Below are positions 9,605-19,700 of a stretch of 64,000 bases of DNA, one piece after another. The stretch is from assembly GCA_000200715.1 (NCBI GenBank), contig DP000238.1:1510849-1574848 (forward strand). The letters are read 5' to 3'. The first letter of the stretch is position 1. Each line of letters begins with the position of its first letter. The position numbers and the translations under genes are program-made. The DNA comes from Cenarchaeum symbiosum A (GTDB taxonomy: Archaea; Thermoproteota; Nitrososphaeria; Nitrososphaerales; Nitrosopumilaceae). Under the pieces are notes generated by a model. That model was given only the letters and a program-made list of their open reading frames with translations, did not search any database and had not been told where the DNA came from.

Positions 9605-11149
9605 ATGAGGACCGTCCGGGTCCTGTACAAGCTGCTTCCGTCAGTGCTCGCGCTGAGAAAGGACAGGAGGCAGTGGGTAAAGCAGGAGGGGAGGAACGTC
9701 CAGGTCGAGAGGTACCGCAAGAACGCCCGGAGGGCGCTTGAGGCGTTCATCTCGCTGGGCCCAGTCTACATCAAGCTAGGACAGTGGCTCTCGTCTAGGG
9801 CCGACATACTTCCCCAGCCGTACATGGAGGAGCTCTCGAAACTGCAGGACAGCGTCCCGCCAGCACCCTTTGAAGAGGTGAGGCCCGTCATAGAGGGGGA
9901 TCTTGGGCCCCTGGACCGGGCGTTTGACGGAATGGAAAAAGAGGCCTTCTCGGGCGCATCCCTCGGCCAGGTGTACAAGGCCACGCTCGGGGGGCAGAGC
10001 GTGGTGGTAAAGGTCAAGAGGCCCGGCATCGAGAGGGTGGTAGAGGAGGACCTGAGGGTGCTCAAAAAGATCCTGCCGCTGGCCATGAGGTTTGTGGACC
10101 CGAACCTGCAGCTCTCCGCCAGGGCCATGCTGGCTCAGTTCACCGAGACCATACGGGAGGAGATGGATTATACCCGCGAATCGGCCAACCTCAAGAAGAT
10201 AAAGGAGAACATGCAGAGGCATCCTGGCGTGGTGATACCGGATGTATACGATGACAGGACTACCCGGAACGTGCTCACCATGCAGTACCTGCCGGGCACC
10301 AAGGTGACCGACATAGAGGCGCTTGACCGCATGGGGATAGACCGGCGGCAGCTCGTCATTGATGTACACAAGATCTTCTTTAGCATGCTGCTCCACGATG
10401 CGATATTCCACGCAGACCCCCACCCCGGGAACATATCCGTTACAAAGGACGGCAAGCTCATCCTGTACGATTATGGCATGGTGGGCAGGCTGGACAACGA
10501 GACGAGGCTGCAGCTAGTCAGGCTGTACCTTGCGCTAGTAGAAAAGGACCCGTCAAGGACGGTAGATGCGATGAGCGCCCTTGGCATGATAACGCCCGAC
10601 TTTAACCGGACCGTGATAGAAAAGGCGATAGAGCTGACAGTGCGGGCAATGCACGGCAGGAAGCCCGAAGAGATGGAGATCCAGGGGCTCATGGAGATAG
10701 CCAACAAGACGATGTCGCGCTTTCCGTTCATGCTGCCAAAGCACCTGGCCCTGTACATGCGGATGGCCTCGATAATAGAGGGCATATACAAGACGCACAA
10801 GGTGGATTTCAAGTTCGTCAAGGTGCTCAAGGAGATACTTGCAGAGGAAGACCTCATCAAGGAGGCGTATGTGGAGGAGATAAAGCACTCGCTGGGGAAG
10901 TTTGCAAAGTCGGCAGAGGCGGCTATCCTGCTGGCGCCCGAGATCAGGAGGTTCATCGACGACAGCCGCTCGATGAGCATGAGGCGCGGGGGCGGTACAG
11001 GCCACATACTGCCGGGCAGCATACTCTCTGCCGCCGTCTTTCTAGGCTCGGCGATAATGTATACCTCGGATGCGGCGCTCGGCACGGCAGGCATGGCGGG
11101 GGCTCTGCTGATAATGGCCGCATTTGCAGTGCTCGGGCGGCGCCGGTAG
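9605..11149 (+). CDS. ABC1/AarF/UbiB-family atypical protein kinase
   Basis: The UbiB-type kinase fold is clear: the KxGQ motif YIKLGQWLSSRADILPQPY, the alanine-rich nucleotide loop SGASLGQVYKATL, VVVKVKRPGIE with the lysine, the catalytic-loop region HADPHPGNISVTKDGKLILYD, and YDYGMVGRL in place of DFG. The C-terminus has a hydrophobic hairpin (about 470-510: ILSAAVFLGSAIMYT, AGMAGALLIMAAFAVLG), typical of membrane-associated UbiB proteins. Bacterial and mitochondrial members support quinone biosynthesis, and archaeal ones may act in quinone or lipid metabolism. The exact substrate is unknown. It follows the upstream gene by 16 nt, so it may be co-transcribed. Confidence 0.9.
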   Translation: MRTVRVLYKLLPSVLALRKDRRQWVKQEGRNVQVERYRKNARRALEAFISLGPVYIKLGQWLSSRADILPQPYMEELSKLQDSVPPAPFEEVRPVIEGDLGPLDRAFDGMEKEAFSGASLGQVYKATLGGQSVVVKVKRPGIERVVEEDLRVLKKILPLAMRFVDPNLQLSARAMLAQFTETIREEMDYTRESANLKKIKENMQRHPGVVIPDVYDDRTTRNVLTMQYLPGTKVTDIEALDRMGIDRRQLVIDVHKIFFSMLLHDAIFHADPHPGNISVTKDGKLILYDYGMVGRLDNETRLQLVRLYLALVEKDPSRTVDAMSALGMITPDFNRTVIEKAIELTVRAMHGRKPEEMEIQGLMEIANKTMSRFPFMLPKHLALYMRMASIIEGIYKTHKVDFKFVKVLKEILAEEDLIKEAYVEEIKHSLGKFAKSAEAAILLAPEIRRFIDDSRSMSMRRGGGTGHILPGSILSAAVFLGSAIMYTSDAALGTAGMAGALLIMAAFAVLGRRR

Positions 11150-11194
11150 GGGCCGCGGCCCCCCTGATTCTGCAAGGTAATCCTGTATGCAGGG

Positions 11195-11578
11195 CTATTC
11201 TATGGAGATGCTCTTGCCCCTGCCTGTCACGGGGAATATCAGTGTGAGGACGCCGTCTTCATACTTTGCGGGGGCCACAGGTTCCTCGTCGCGCTTTACG
11301 TAGATAGGGAGGCGGATGCTCTTGTCTATCAGTTTGGGCCGCTGGGCGCAGACCGCCCTTCCGTGGCATGCGCGCCTCTCTGCGCTAATGTGCAGTATGT
11401 TCCTGCTTATCGACAGCCGGATCTCGTCTTTCTTGAAGCCGGGTATATCGATCAAGACCTTGAGTTCGGACGGGCCCATGTAGATGTCTACTGGCGGGAG
11501 CACAAACTCGTAGAACTCCCTTGACTTGCTGCCAAACTCCCTTGCCATCTCCCTGGCCATCGACTTTATCAGACCCAT
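11195..11578 (-). CDS. Hsp20/alpha-crystallin small heat-shock protein
   Basis: 127-aa ATP-independent holdase chaperone. The alpha-crystallin domain (about 35-125) has LKVLIDIPGFKKDEIRLSIS, ILHISAERR and the end strand YEDGVLTLIFPVTG, the usual GVL motif. The N-terminal arm is short (MGLIKSMAREMAREFGSKSR) and no IXI-type tail is evident. A minus-strand TATA-like TTTATAACATAAAC lies about 25 nt before the ATG, suggesting a leaderless transcript. It is the last core gene before the large transposon, which begins 44 bp upstream of its start codon and may have displaced upstream regulatory sequence. Confidence 0.92.
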   Translation of the reverse strand: MGLIKSMAREMAREFGSKSREFYEFVLPPVDIYMGPSELKVLIDIPGFKKDEIRLSISRNILHISAERRACHGRAVCAQRPKLIDKSIRLPIYVKRDEEPVAPAKYEDGVLTLIFPVTGRGKSISIE

Positions 11579-11615
11579 CGGGATTGAAAGGGCCGGTTTA
11601 TGTTATAAACGTTAT

Positions 11616-11621
11616 ACGCTG
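11616..11621. repeat. Left 6-bp target-site duplication
   Basis: ACGCTG directly abuts the left terminal inverted repeat. The same six bases abut the outer edge of the right repeat at 29550-29555 in the same orientation, as expected for a target duplication made on insertion. Confidence 0.75.
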
Positions 11622-11910
11622 AGGCTCTGCACAACGGTGATGAGAAAATCTCCCAATCCATGAAATTTTGTGTGATGGCACAAAGTTCTCACTCGTAGCT
11701 GAAAACCCAGCACCCTGCCCAAAATCTATACCAAACCCCCTTTCCAGGGAGTGGCTGCCGGCCTGCATGAACCCTCTGGGACGCTTCAAATGCCCTGCCA
11801 AAAATCCATGGAAACTGCCCCCTGGGAGAACAGGCACCTGGCACCCAAACACTTCATTATTGGAGGCACAAAAATGCCCCTGCCAAAAATCCATGGCAAA
11901 TCAGTCATAG
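11622..11910 (+). repeat. Left terminal inverted repeat with three internal motif copies
   Basis: 11622-11736 is identical to the inverted 29435-29549; the rest, to about 11910, is similar but diverged. A motif of the form CCTGCC(C/A)AAAATC(C/T)AT(G/A) occurs three times at about 11713, 11793 and 11878 (spacing 80 and 85 bp). Regular subterminal motifs of this kind are plausible transposase-binding sites. The transposase 1 stop codon (11901) falls inside the inner edge of this repeat. Confidence 0.8.
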
Positions 11911-13421
11911 CCGAATACCACCAGCGGCTCCTTGATGGTACAGCCCTTGGACCTGCATATCAAGCAGGATTCCACCCCGTCATGTCTGTCCTCCATCATC
12001 TCACTGACGGCCTGTATTGTACATCCTATCCTCCAGCACCCCCTGCATGAGACAAGAAACCTGTTGCGATGATATGGCCGGTCCAGGTTGTGCCTGGCAA
12101 GCCACATGTGCGGCAGCGACTGAACCTCGAACCTCCACCAGTCGTCATCACTGACCCTGCCGGAAAACCGGAAAGAGTTGGAGGTCTTTAGCTTGCGGTC
12201 AAGCTCATTCAAATCACTTCTCTGCACGCCCGGGACGGTTCGGAAATCCACATTGTGGGTAAAATCACTGACATATGCCAGCCCCTTGTGACTGTCTTCA
12301 AGTGAAAAGATGAACGATTTGTCATAATTGCGTGCCGCCCTGAGCATGGGACCGAACCCGTTGTACCATATCGGGTGACCGCCTGCCATGGCCGGCGTCT
12401 TGTTCATCTTATGCTCAATCTCCTCCGAGCGTGCAGTTACCTGTTTCTTATGCACGCTATGGCCCTTGATGAAATTGTGCTGTATTATGGCAGCATGCAT
12501 GACCTCCTTGAAGCCCTCGCCATACTCCTTGAGGAGTTTCTTCCGCTTGAGCCTGTTCCACAAGGCCTCTATGTGGCCGTTGTGGCCGGTCTTTGACCTT
12601 CGCTGCATCAACTCGGTGTTCTGCGGTATTATGTCGTCTTCTTTCAGCCGGTCATACGCCGTCTCATATGCCTTGTAACAATCGGTGCGTATCTTTTTGG
12701 GAAATCCTGCCATTAATACACATGTCCGTATCAATCGGTACATTCCCTCATTATTGGGCTTCTCCTTTGTTATGATGTACCGCATGAGTATGCGGGTCTT
12801 TAGGTCTATGACACCTGTAACATACCACAATATGCTGTTCGCGCTGGTGTTCCCCTTGGACCTCTGCACATTCCTGTTTGCGTTGCGCTTGGCGTTTTCC
12901 TTTCTTTTTATTTTCCAATCTTCCTTGTTCTCCTCCTGGGCATTCTTGTATGCCGCCGTTGCATTCTCCGCCAGCATGACCTTTTCGGGGTCCCCCTCGC
13001 CCGACTTGCCGCGCAGTGTTATCACGGTCTCGTCCATCCCCCAGTCTTTGCCGTATTCCAGGCAGGACAGTATGTCGTCTGTATACATCCTGATAATTGG
13101 AATGTATTTTTTCGTCCAGTTGGACACGGTCTGTGCCGATATGTCCAGACTGGCATATCTCAGGACGTTCTCCTTTACGTCCTTGATGTCATAGCCCTTT
13201 GCCCTGCCGTCCAGGATTATGCCCACCGCGTCCAGGTTGTCCCACAGCCTGGGCGTGTCATATATGGTGTAAATCCGCTTGCACTTGCAGGTGTACCTTG
13301 TAAACTGTTTCTCCTCGTCGTGGAATTTGTAAAACTCGTGGGAATCACAGGTGCCGCATGTCCTGGGCCTCAGTTCCCGCTCGTCCATGCGTGGCACATA
13401 CGGCAGGTGCTTGCGTTTCAT
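11901..13421 (-). CDS. DDE transposase 1 (rve/IS6-like core) with two zinc-binding regions
   Basis: The catalytic triad is visible: D in DWGMDETVITL, D in IRTDCYKAYETAYD and E in NGHIEALWNRLKRKK. An N-terminal zinc ribbon (CGTCDSHEFYKFH, then TCKCKR) is followed by an HTH-like LDISAQTVSNWTKKYIP. A cysteine-rich C-terminal tail (CRGCWRIGC, CLICRSKGC) extends beyond the usual core. The frame opens at 13478, but a minus-strand TTTTATA box at about 13443-13449 lies 25 nt before the ATG at 13421, so I use that start (506 aa). It sits just inside the left inverted repeat and is the best candidate for mobilising the 18-kb unit. Confidence 0.87.
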   Translation of the reverse strand: MKRKHLPYVPRMDERELRPRTCGTCDSHEFYKFHDEEKQFTRYTCKCKRIYTIYDTPRLWDNLDAVGIILDGRAKGYDIKDVKENVLRYASLDISAQTVSNWTKKYIPIIRMYTDDILSCLEYGKDWGMDETVITLRGKSGEGDPEKVMLAENATAAYKNAQEENKEDWKIKRKENAKRNANRNVQRSKGNTSANSILWYVTGVIDLKTRILMRYIITKEKPNNEGMYRLIRTCVLMAGFPKKIRTDCYKAYETAYDRLKEDDIIPQNTELMQRRSKTGHNGHIEALWNRLKRKKLLKEYGEGFKEVMHAAIIQHNFIKGHSVHKKQVTARSEEIEHKMNKTPAMAGGHPIWYNGFGPMLRAARNYDKSFIFSLEDSHKGLAYVSDFTHNVDFRTVPGVQRSDLNELDRKLKTSNSFRFSGRVSDDDWWRFEVQSLPHMWLARHNLDRPYHRNRFLVSCRGCWRIGCTIQAVSEMMEDRHDGVESCLICRSKGCTIKEPLVVFGYD

Positions 13422-13495
13422 CTGTCGCTGGTTGCAAAGTATGTATAAAAGCGCGTGTGATTTTATGCCCTGGAACATGGGTGCATTGTGGGAGT

Positions 13496-16400
13496 CTAGG
13501 CCAAGGGCTTTTCAGGTCTCTTGACCTTGCCGTTGGCGGGCTTCTTTTCCCCGGATATGAACATGGCACCTATGAGTTTTAGTTTGGCCTTGCCCTTCGG
13601 GACATTTTCCTCCTCTACAACAACGGACACGCCTGCATCTAATATGCCATCTATCATCTTTTTGTAGTCCCCGTCCTTGGTATATTCACTCAACACCTTT
13701 GAGAGCGCTTTTTCACGTGCCAGCATCCTGTCCGACTGGAGCAAGGCATACGCCTCATCCTGTTTATCCGCTGAAACGGGTTCGTTATTTGACCTGTCGA
13801 TTATCCTGCGGAGGTCGGACATGGTTTTGCCACTCTTGGCCGACTTTTCATGTAATGCCCTGTTCGTGCGTGCCGCGCCCACATTGAGACCGTGTATGGC
13901 CTCCACCGCCTCCTTGTCAAGTTCTACCAGTTTGTGGAATGATTTCCTGACATCCCCCAAAGGCATACTTGGTTCGTTCGGCTCACACTTCATGTAAGAT
14001 AACATCTCCGACCGGTTAGTGGCAACCCTCGCTTTCTTGCCCGGCAGGAATTCGACCAGGTGGACGTTGCGGTCAATCTTCTCCTCATTATTTTTCTTGA
14101 TGGTTCTCTCTGCCAGATATGCCAGGATTGTACGCTCTTCTCCTTTCTTGCCCGAGCGCCTGCCCATTGTCAGTTTGTCCATGTATTCAATGCTGATGTT
14201 GTTCATCAACTGCCTTAGCTCGTTGAAGGGGGACATGGTTGGCATGGCATCAGAATCGCGCTGTATGGCCTCCATTGCCTCCTTGCCTTTCTCGTCGCTA
14301 CTACTGAGGGCCTTTATCCTGCCCTGGACGACCCCATACTGCTTTTCATTTGGCATCTCGCCCAAAAGTTCCATGTCCAGGCCTACCACCTTGTTTGCCG
14401 TGTCTATCTTGCCTGCTATCTTGGAGGTAAATTTGAGTATGTCATCAAGACCCTTGCTGGGGAAACACGCCCTGGCGTCCACGTATTCATACGTGCTGTT
14501 CAACCTGTTTACCCGGCCGTCCCGCTGGACTATTCTCATCGGGTTCCACGGCAAGTCATAGTTTAGAACATAGTTGCAGTCCTGCATGTTCTGCCCCTCG
14601 GAGAGTATCTCTGTCGATACGAGTATGTCCACCGGATTCTCCTCTACGTGATTTCTGTTGCTTGCAGACGGCGGGTTTGCATCAGGCGCAAACCGCTGTA
14701 TTACGTCCTTTCTAGTCTTGTCATCATTCTTGCCGCTTATGACCTCCACCCTGCCCAGCTTGTCGAGCTTGCCACCGATATATTCTGCCGTGTCTGTAAA
14801 TTCGGTAAATATTAGCGCCTTTCTCTTGCCAATGCCGTCACTCTTGAGGGCTTTTATGATGGCATCGAGTTTGTTGTCCTTTTCCAGCCGGTTTATCATG
14901 CTCTGCATCTCGTATAACGTCTTTATGTCGGCCTCCAGGTCGGTTTCCATCTGCTCTTGTTTGTACTTGTTTTTGTCCAATGGAATAGACAGGTTGTCAA
15001 GTTCACGTTTTATGTATTCCAACTGGTTCTTCTCGGTTGCAGGCTTTACCTGCTTGGCAGCCCGCAACACATCATTTATCTCCGTTGCAGGTACAATCCT
15101 GTCCTTTTTGACCAGTGCCAGAAAGTGCTCGTACATTGATATGCGCCGTTCCAGGCTCTTTGTGGCCGCTACAATGCTGGACTCGAACCTCTTGAACAGG
15201 GAATATTTCTGAAGTCCGCCCAGATTCCTTTGTGCCTCCTGCTCCTTGGGGCTCAGGAGATTGTTATAATATTCCACACTGTATGGAGCCATGGTAAGGC
15301 CCTGGGTTTTTTCTGCCAAATCCTTGAAAAAGTCGTGTGGCATTGCATATTCTATCTTTTTGTATTTCTGCTCCGGGAACTTGATTGGCCTGCCGTCTAT
15401 CTCGTCCCCGCCGTCCACGGTCATTATATGGGAGCGTGTACGCCTGACCATTATCGTATGTAGTAGGTCTTCTATCTTGCCCAGGCCTACCTTTAACCCA
15501 TCCACTTTTGCAGAAGATGTGAAATGCTTGTGCAGGTTGTGGATATACACGCTGTCGGCAAACTTTGTATCATCCCCGCCGGTAATCAGCGATATCTGAT
15601 AATACAGGTCCATTATCGTATTGTTTACCGGGGTCGCAGACAGCAAAAGCACCTGTTTTTTCTTGCCTGTCGATATTATCTTCATTAGATTGTCCCTGCG
15701 TCCCGTCTCCTTTGAACGGAACCGCTGGCTCTCATCCACTATGATAAAGTCCGTATCTGCAAATTCATCAAACCTGTCAAAGTCCGCCCTGCCGAGCTCC
15801 TCCGTGCCTACCGTGTCTATTCTAAAACGCAGCTTGGCCAGCTCGATATCCCACATTGTATCAAGTATCTGCCGCGGCGCCACAAGCAGAGCCCTGCCAC
15901 CTTTGAGCATCTTTTGTATGGTCACTTCGAGGCCCGTGTTAGTCTTGCCAAGTCCGGTGGAGTCGGCCAGTATTGCACCGCCCATCTGGTCTATTATGGC
16001 CAGGCATGTCCCCACCGCCTTGCGCTGGAATTTGGCCAGTTTGACATTGTTCTGAAAGTTGATGTTCTCCGCTTCAAGGCGGGGACGGTGCATTTCATAT
16101 AACACCTTCAAGTAGACATCGAACGGCTCTCCCGGTTCTCCATACTTTGATTCCCTGAGCATCTTGACGAGCTCGTCCTTCCAGTTATTGGAGCCATCCC
16201 ATGCCTTTTCAAACCATTTTTCAGTAGACTCCACGCCGTTTTTCCCATACAGACCTGCATTGAGCTCCATGTTCTTGTGCAGGCCGCCGTAGGTAAGGTT
16301 GCTCGAACCGACAAACGCAGCCCCCCCTTTGTCGGTACTGACAATATAGCACTTGGAATGGTTGAACCGGCCGTCTCCCATGCGGACCTCCACATTGTTG

Positions 16401-16771
16401 TTCCGAACCAGGTTCATAAGGCTGGCAACATTGTCCATTTTGGTCACGTCCAATTTTCCATCAAGGTCTGCGCTCATGGAAACATCGTTTGAAGCGTCAT
16501 CATCCAGCTTGCCGTTGTTTGTGAGTTTTTTCTTGTATGTCTCAAATGACCTTTGTCCGGGTCTTAATGCATCTGTTCCAAGAAGCAGCCGCAGGGGGTG
16601 GCCCGACTTTATGTATGGTTCCAGAGTCTTCCGTATCTGGGCATATCCCTCCACGTTAAAGTATCCTGTGGATATGTCTATCTTGGATACCTCCGGTATG
16701 TACGCGTTAAGCATGTAATCCATGTGGGTGTCGACGTTGTCTATTATGTCGATGTTTGGCGGGAGTGTCAT
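13496..16771 (-). CDS. PLD-nuclease/SNF2-type helicase, defence operon
   Basis: 1091 aa. Residues about 1-200 form a phospholipase-D-like nuclease domain with HSKCYIV (138-144) and GSSNLTYGG (155-163). Residues about 245-790 are a superfamily-2 helicase: Walker A ADSTGLGKT (269-277), Walker B variant DESQ (346-349), SATPVNN (379-385) and the motif V/VI region ILVSTEILSEGQNMQD and RIVQRDGRVNR. The C-terminal 300 aa are unassigned. It overlaps the methyltransferase stop by 4 nt (ATGA), so the two are co-translated. Together they resemble the translocase/nuclease and modification arms of a restriction or DISARM/BREX-like antiviral system, lacking those systems' other genes. A decayed copy of its C-terminus lies at 42198-42318. 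Confidence 0.88.
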   Translation of the reverse strand: MTLPPNIDIIDNVDTHMDYMLNAYIPEVSKIDISTGYFNVEGYAQIRKTLEPYIKSGHPLRLLLGTDALRPGQRSFETYKKKLTNNGKLDDDASNDVSMSADLDGKLDVTKMDNVASLMNLVRNNNVEVRMGDGRFNHSKCYIVSTDKGGAAFVGSSNLTYGGLHKNMELNAGLYGKNGVESTEKWFEKAWDGSNNWKDELVKMLRESKYGEPGEPFDVYLKVLYEMHRPRLEAENINFQNNVKLAKFQRKAVGTCLAIIDQMGGAILADSTGLGKTNTGLEVTIQKMLKGGRALLVAPRQILDTMWDIELAKLRFRIDTVGTEELGRADFDRFDEFADTDFIIVDESQRFRSKETGRRDNLMKIISTGKKKQVLLLSATPVNNTIMDLYYQISLITGGDDTKFADSVYIHNLHKHFTSSAKVDGLKVGLGKIEDLLHTIMVRRTRSHIMTVDGGDEIDGRPIKFPEQKYKKIEYAMPHDFFKDLAEKTQGLTMAPYSVEYYNNLLSPKEQEAQRNLGGLQKYSLFKRFESSIVAATKSLERRISMYEHFLALVKKDRIVPATEINDVLRAAKQVKPATEKNQLEYIKRELDNLSIPLDKNKYKQEQMETDLEADIKTLYEMQSMINRLEKDNKLDAIIKALKSDGIGKRKALIFTEFTDTAEYIGGKLDKLGRVEVISGKNDDKTRKDVIQRFAPDANPPSASNRNHVEENPVDILVSTEILSEGQNMQDCNYVLNYDLPWNPMRIVQRDGRVNRLNSTYEYVDARACFPSKGLDDILKFTSKIAGKIDTANKVVGLDMELLGEMPNEKQYGVVQGRIKALSSSDEKGKEAMEAIQRDSDAMPTMSPFNELRQLMNNISIEYMDKLTMGRRSGKKGEERTILAYLAERTIKKNNEEKIDRNVHLVEFLPGKKARVATNRSEMLSYMKCEPNEPSMPLGDVRKSFHKLVELDKEAVEAIHGLNVGAARTNRALHEKSAKSGKTMSDLRRIIDRSNNEPVSADKQDEAYALLQSDRMLAREKALSKVLSEYTKDGDYKKMIDGILDAGVSVVVEEENVPKGKAKLKLIGAMFISGEKKPANGKVKRPEKPLA

Positions 16772-19700
16772 TGTTTTTTGGACCCCCTCTCCTTCTTGAG
16801 TTGTATGGCCTTGAATATCTGCATGGAACGGGCGGCCATCTCTCCATAAAACTCCTTGATGTTATTATTATCCCATTTTATAGAATCAGTCTGGACAAGG
16901 TTCTTATTTCTCTTGAAAGCCGGGAATGAATCTATAACTGTCTGGTACTCCTTCTCGGTCAGACCGTAGGCATCTGCTACTAGAGCATTTATCTTGGCGT
17001 CATATTCTATGCGCTGCTTTGTAGTAACTTTTTTGTTGTCTATTTTCATGGATCGTGCCAATTTTGCAAATTGAGGAATGCCTACGACGAGTTTGCCCGC
17101 TAGTCTAGTTATTTCGATTTTATGAGATGGAGGAGGAATTGGAGTGGATTTGATGATGGTAGGTAGGTTGGTTTGCATTTTAGAACGGATAACAAAATCG
17201 AACACTAGCGAATTAAATAATCCGCACATATACAATGACTGATTGGTATAATTTTCATCAAGTGGAATTTTGTCGTTATAACAAGGTATAACGGTTTCCA
17301 GCGAATCGGTATAGAATGTATTGGGTGGAATCATTGTCGCAATGCATGCCCTCATGTTAGTTGATGATGCAACCTTACGATAAACAAGTCTGGGTAGTTT
17401 ATGTATCTGATTATACTGTTTATTAAAACATCTCTTGTTCTTCATCATTTCTAATCCACCATCAACTTCAATAGACCGTTTTACAGTGCTCGTGCTCTCC
17501 CAGTCATCCATATACTGATGTATATTAGCACCGTAATACAACACACATCCATTTTTATCAGTTGTAAAAGGAATTGAATCATCAGAACCTTCAATTCCTC
17601 TACATGTATTTACCGACCAACCATCATTCCATCCATCATTTAGTGTGTTATGTGATTCCAATATTCTCAATGCTGATAGCTTGTTACCTACGGTTTCTGG
17701 TATAATATAATCTTCGGATTTAAGAATTGTTTTCTTTGACATACATCCAAATTTCTCTTTTTCCGAATTATCATTAGTCAAGGATTCTAAATAATGCAGG
17801 TAAAACCCCACAGGGAAATTATCATCTCCATTACCATTGCGTACTGTCAAAAGAACAAATCTGTAACTGGAATGGATTGAAAATATCTTTTTACGATTCT
17901 CAAATACGTACATTGACCTGATATCTCTTTTAAGAATGGCTTTACGTAGGTTTGATACACCTTTGGCGGAAAGAATTGACGATGGTATTACTATTGATAG
18001 AACACCGTTTTTTGTAAGCATGTTCATGGATTTCACTAACATAAGCTTCCAAAGATCCCTATCTCCCGAAGTTGGCATTAAATCAGTATTTCCTTTATTT
18101 CCCATCTGTGTGTAAAATCGATTTTTTTCGTTGATTGTTTCCTCATATGTATCCCATGCTGTTTTTATTTTCTTATCGCACAAAAGCTCGGCTTTTCTTT
18201 CACTCTTTTCTTTTGGCGGCAGTTTTCTGAAACCAATATCATATTTACTGAAAAATTCGTTATTTGATGGTTTGAGTACTTCCCAGGGTGGATTTCCCAC
18301 TATCAAATCGAATCCCTTTCTGGCATCAGTAAATGCATCCCCGAACTCGTGTTCCCAGTGGAAAAAGGTATGACGTTCTTTCAACTCTGCCGCCCTTGAT
18401 GCCTTTGCAGCATTTCCTTCATTCTTTGCGATTACTTCAATGTATGCTTTCTTCCCGGCCTCAGGCGTCTTCTTAGAAAAGAAATCCTTGTCAATTCTAG
18501 ATGCTGTGAGCGCATCCAATGCCCTCCTTTTTTCTTCTGTGAGTTTTGTGTATTTTTCAAAAGCTTTTTCACTATCCCGAGCCTGTGATACTGTAATGTC
18601 GGCACTGTCCGTTATTTCCCCCATTGCTTCTATTGACTTTGGTGCTGGGGTTATCATTAGATGTCCACTGCCTTCCATTTTCTGGAAATCCTCATTGAAC
18701 AAACCCATAGTTGAATCCCCGCACCGCAGGTGGTGACCCATATACGTGAGTGGCATGCCCATGGCAAACGAATCGAGCCACAGTGACAGCCGGGCCAGCT
18801 CGACCGCCATGGGCTGTATGTCAACTCCGAATATACATCGCTTCATTATGTGCCTCTTGAGCAGAACGTCTTGCGTCAGGAGGGCCTCAGCTATCTTAAC
18901 TCCCTTCTTTTTTTGCTCGTCTATGACCTCGGTCCGATCGCTTCTTATGATCTCCATCATCGGGTGTTCCGGATATTTGTTGAGCATATTGTTACACCAG
19001 TCGGTCATTCTATTTAGCGCCTCGACCAGAAAGTGGCCGGACCCCATTGATGGGTCGAGTATCTGTATATCCGTGAGTCTATCTATACAGATACGCTTGT
19101 TTTCTTCGGTTTTATGCTCAACATATCGGCGGACATCTGTGCCGAGTTTGACTTCTCTTTTCTTGAGTATGGGTTCCAGCCCTCTCCACACCAAGAACTT
19201 GACCATATCCTCATTGGTGTAATAACTAGCAGACATCTTCCTTGATACAATGCCGCCCTTTGCAGCCAGATACAATTCATATTTGTTGAATGAGAGAGCG
19301 CCTTCTATCTTGCTCTTTACTTCCTTGAATACACCTTTCTCCTCGACCAAGTTGATATTCTCCCGCGCCTGCTTGACCGAGAATGACATCAGATTCTCAA
19401 ACACGTTGCCCAGATGCCTCACACCAAAATCTGCATAATCGATTGCCTCGCCGTCCTTCTCTAGCAAACCACGCAGTGCTTGAACTATGTACTTGTTTGA
19501 TATGAATATGCCGTCTATCTCTTTCTTGTACGCGAACAGATCCCCATTGTACTGGGGGAGATTGTGTTTGGGGCTCCCCTCACTGATCAGATTGAATAGT
19601 TTTAAGAGGTCATCCCAACATTTATTGCCAGAATTTTCATAGGTGTCAAGCTTGCGCCGAATCCTTTGAAGTGATATGGGTTCGTATTTCTTGTCATCAA

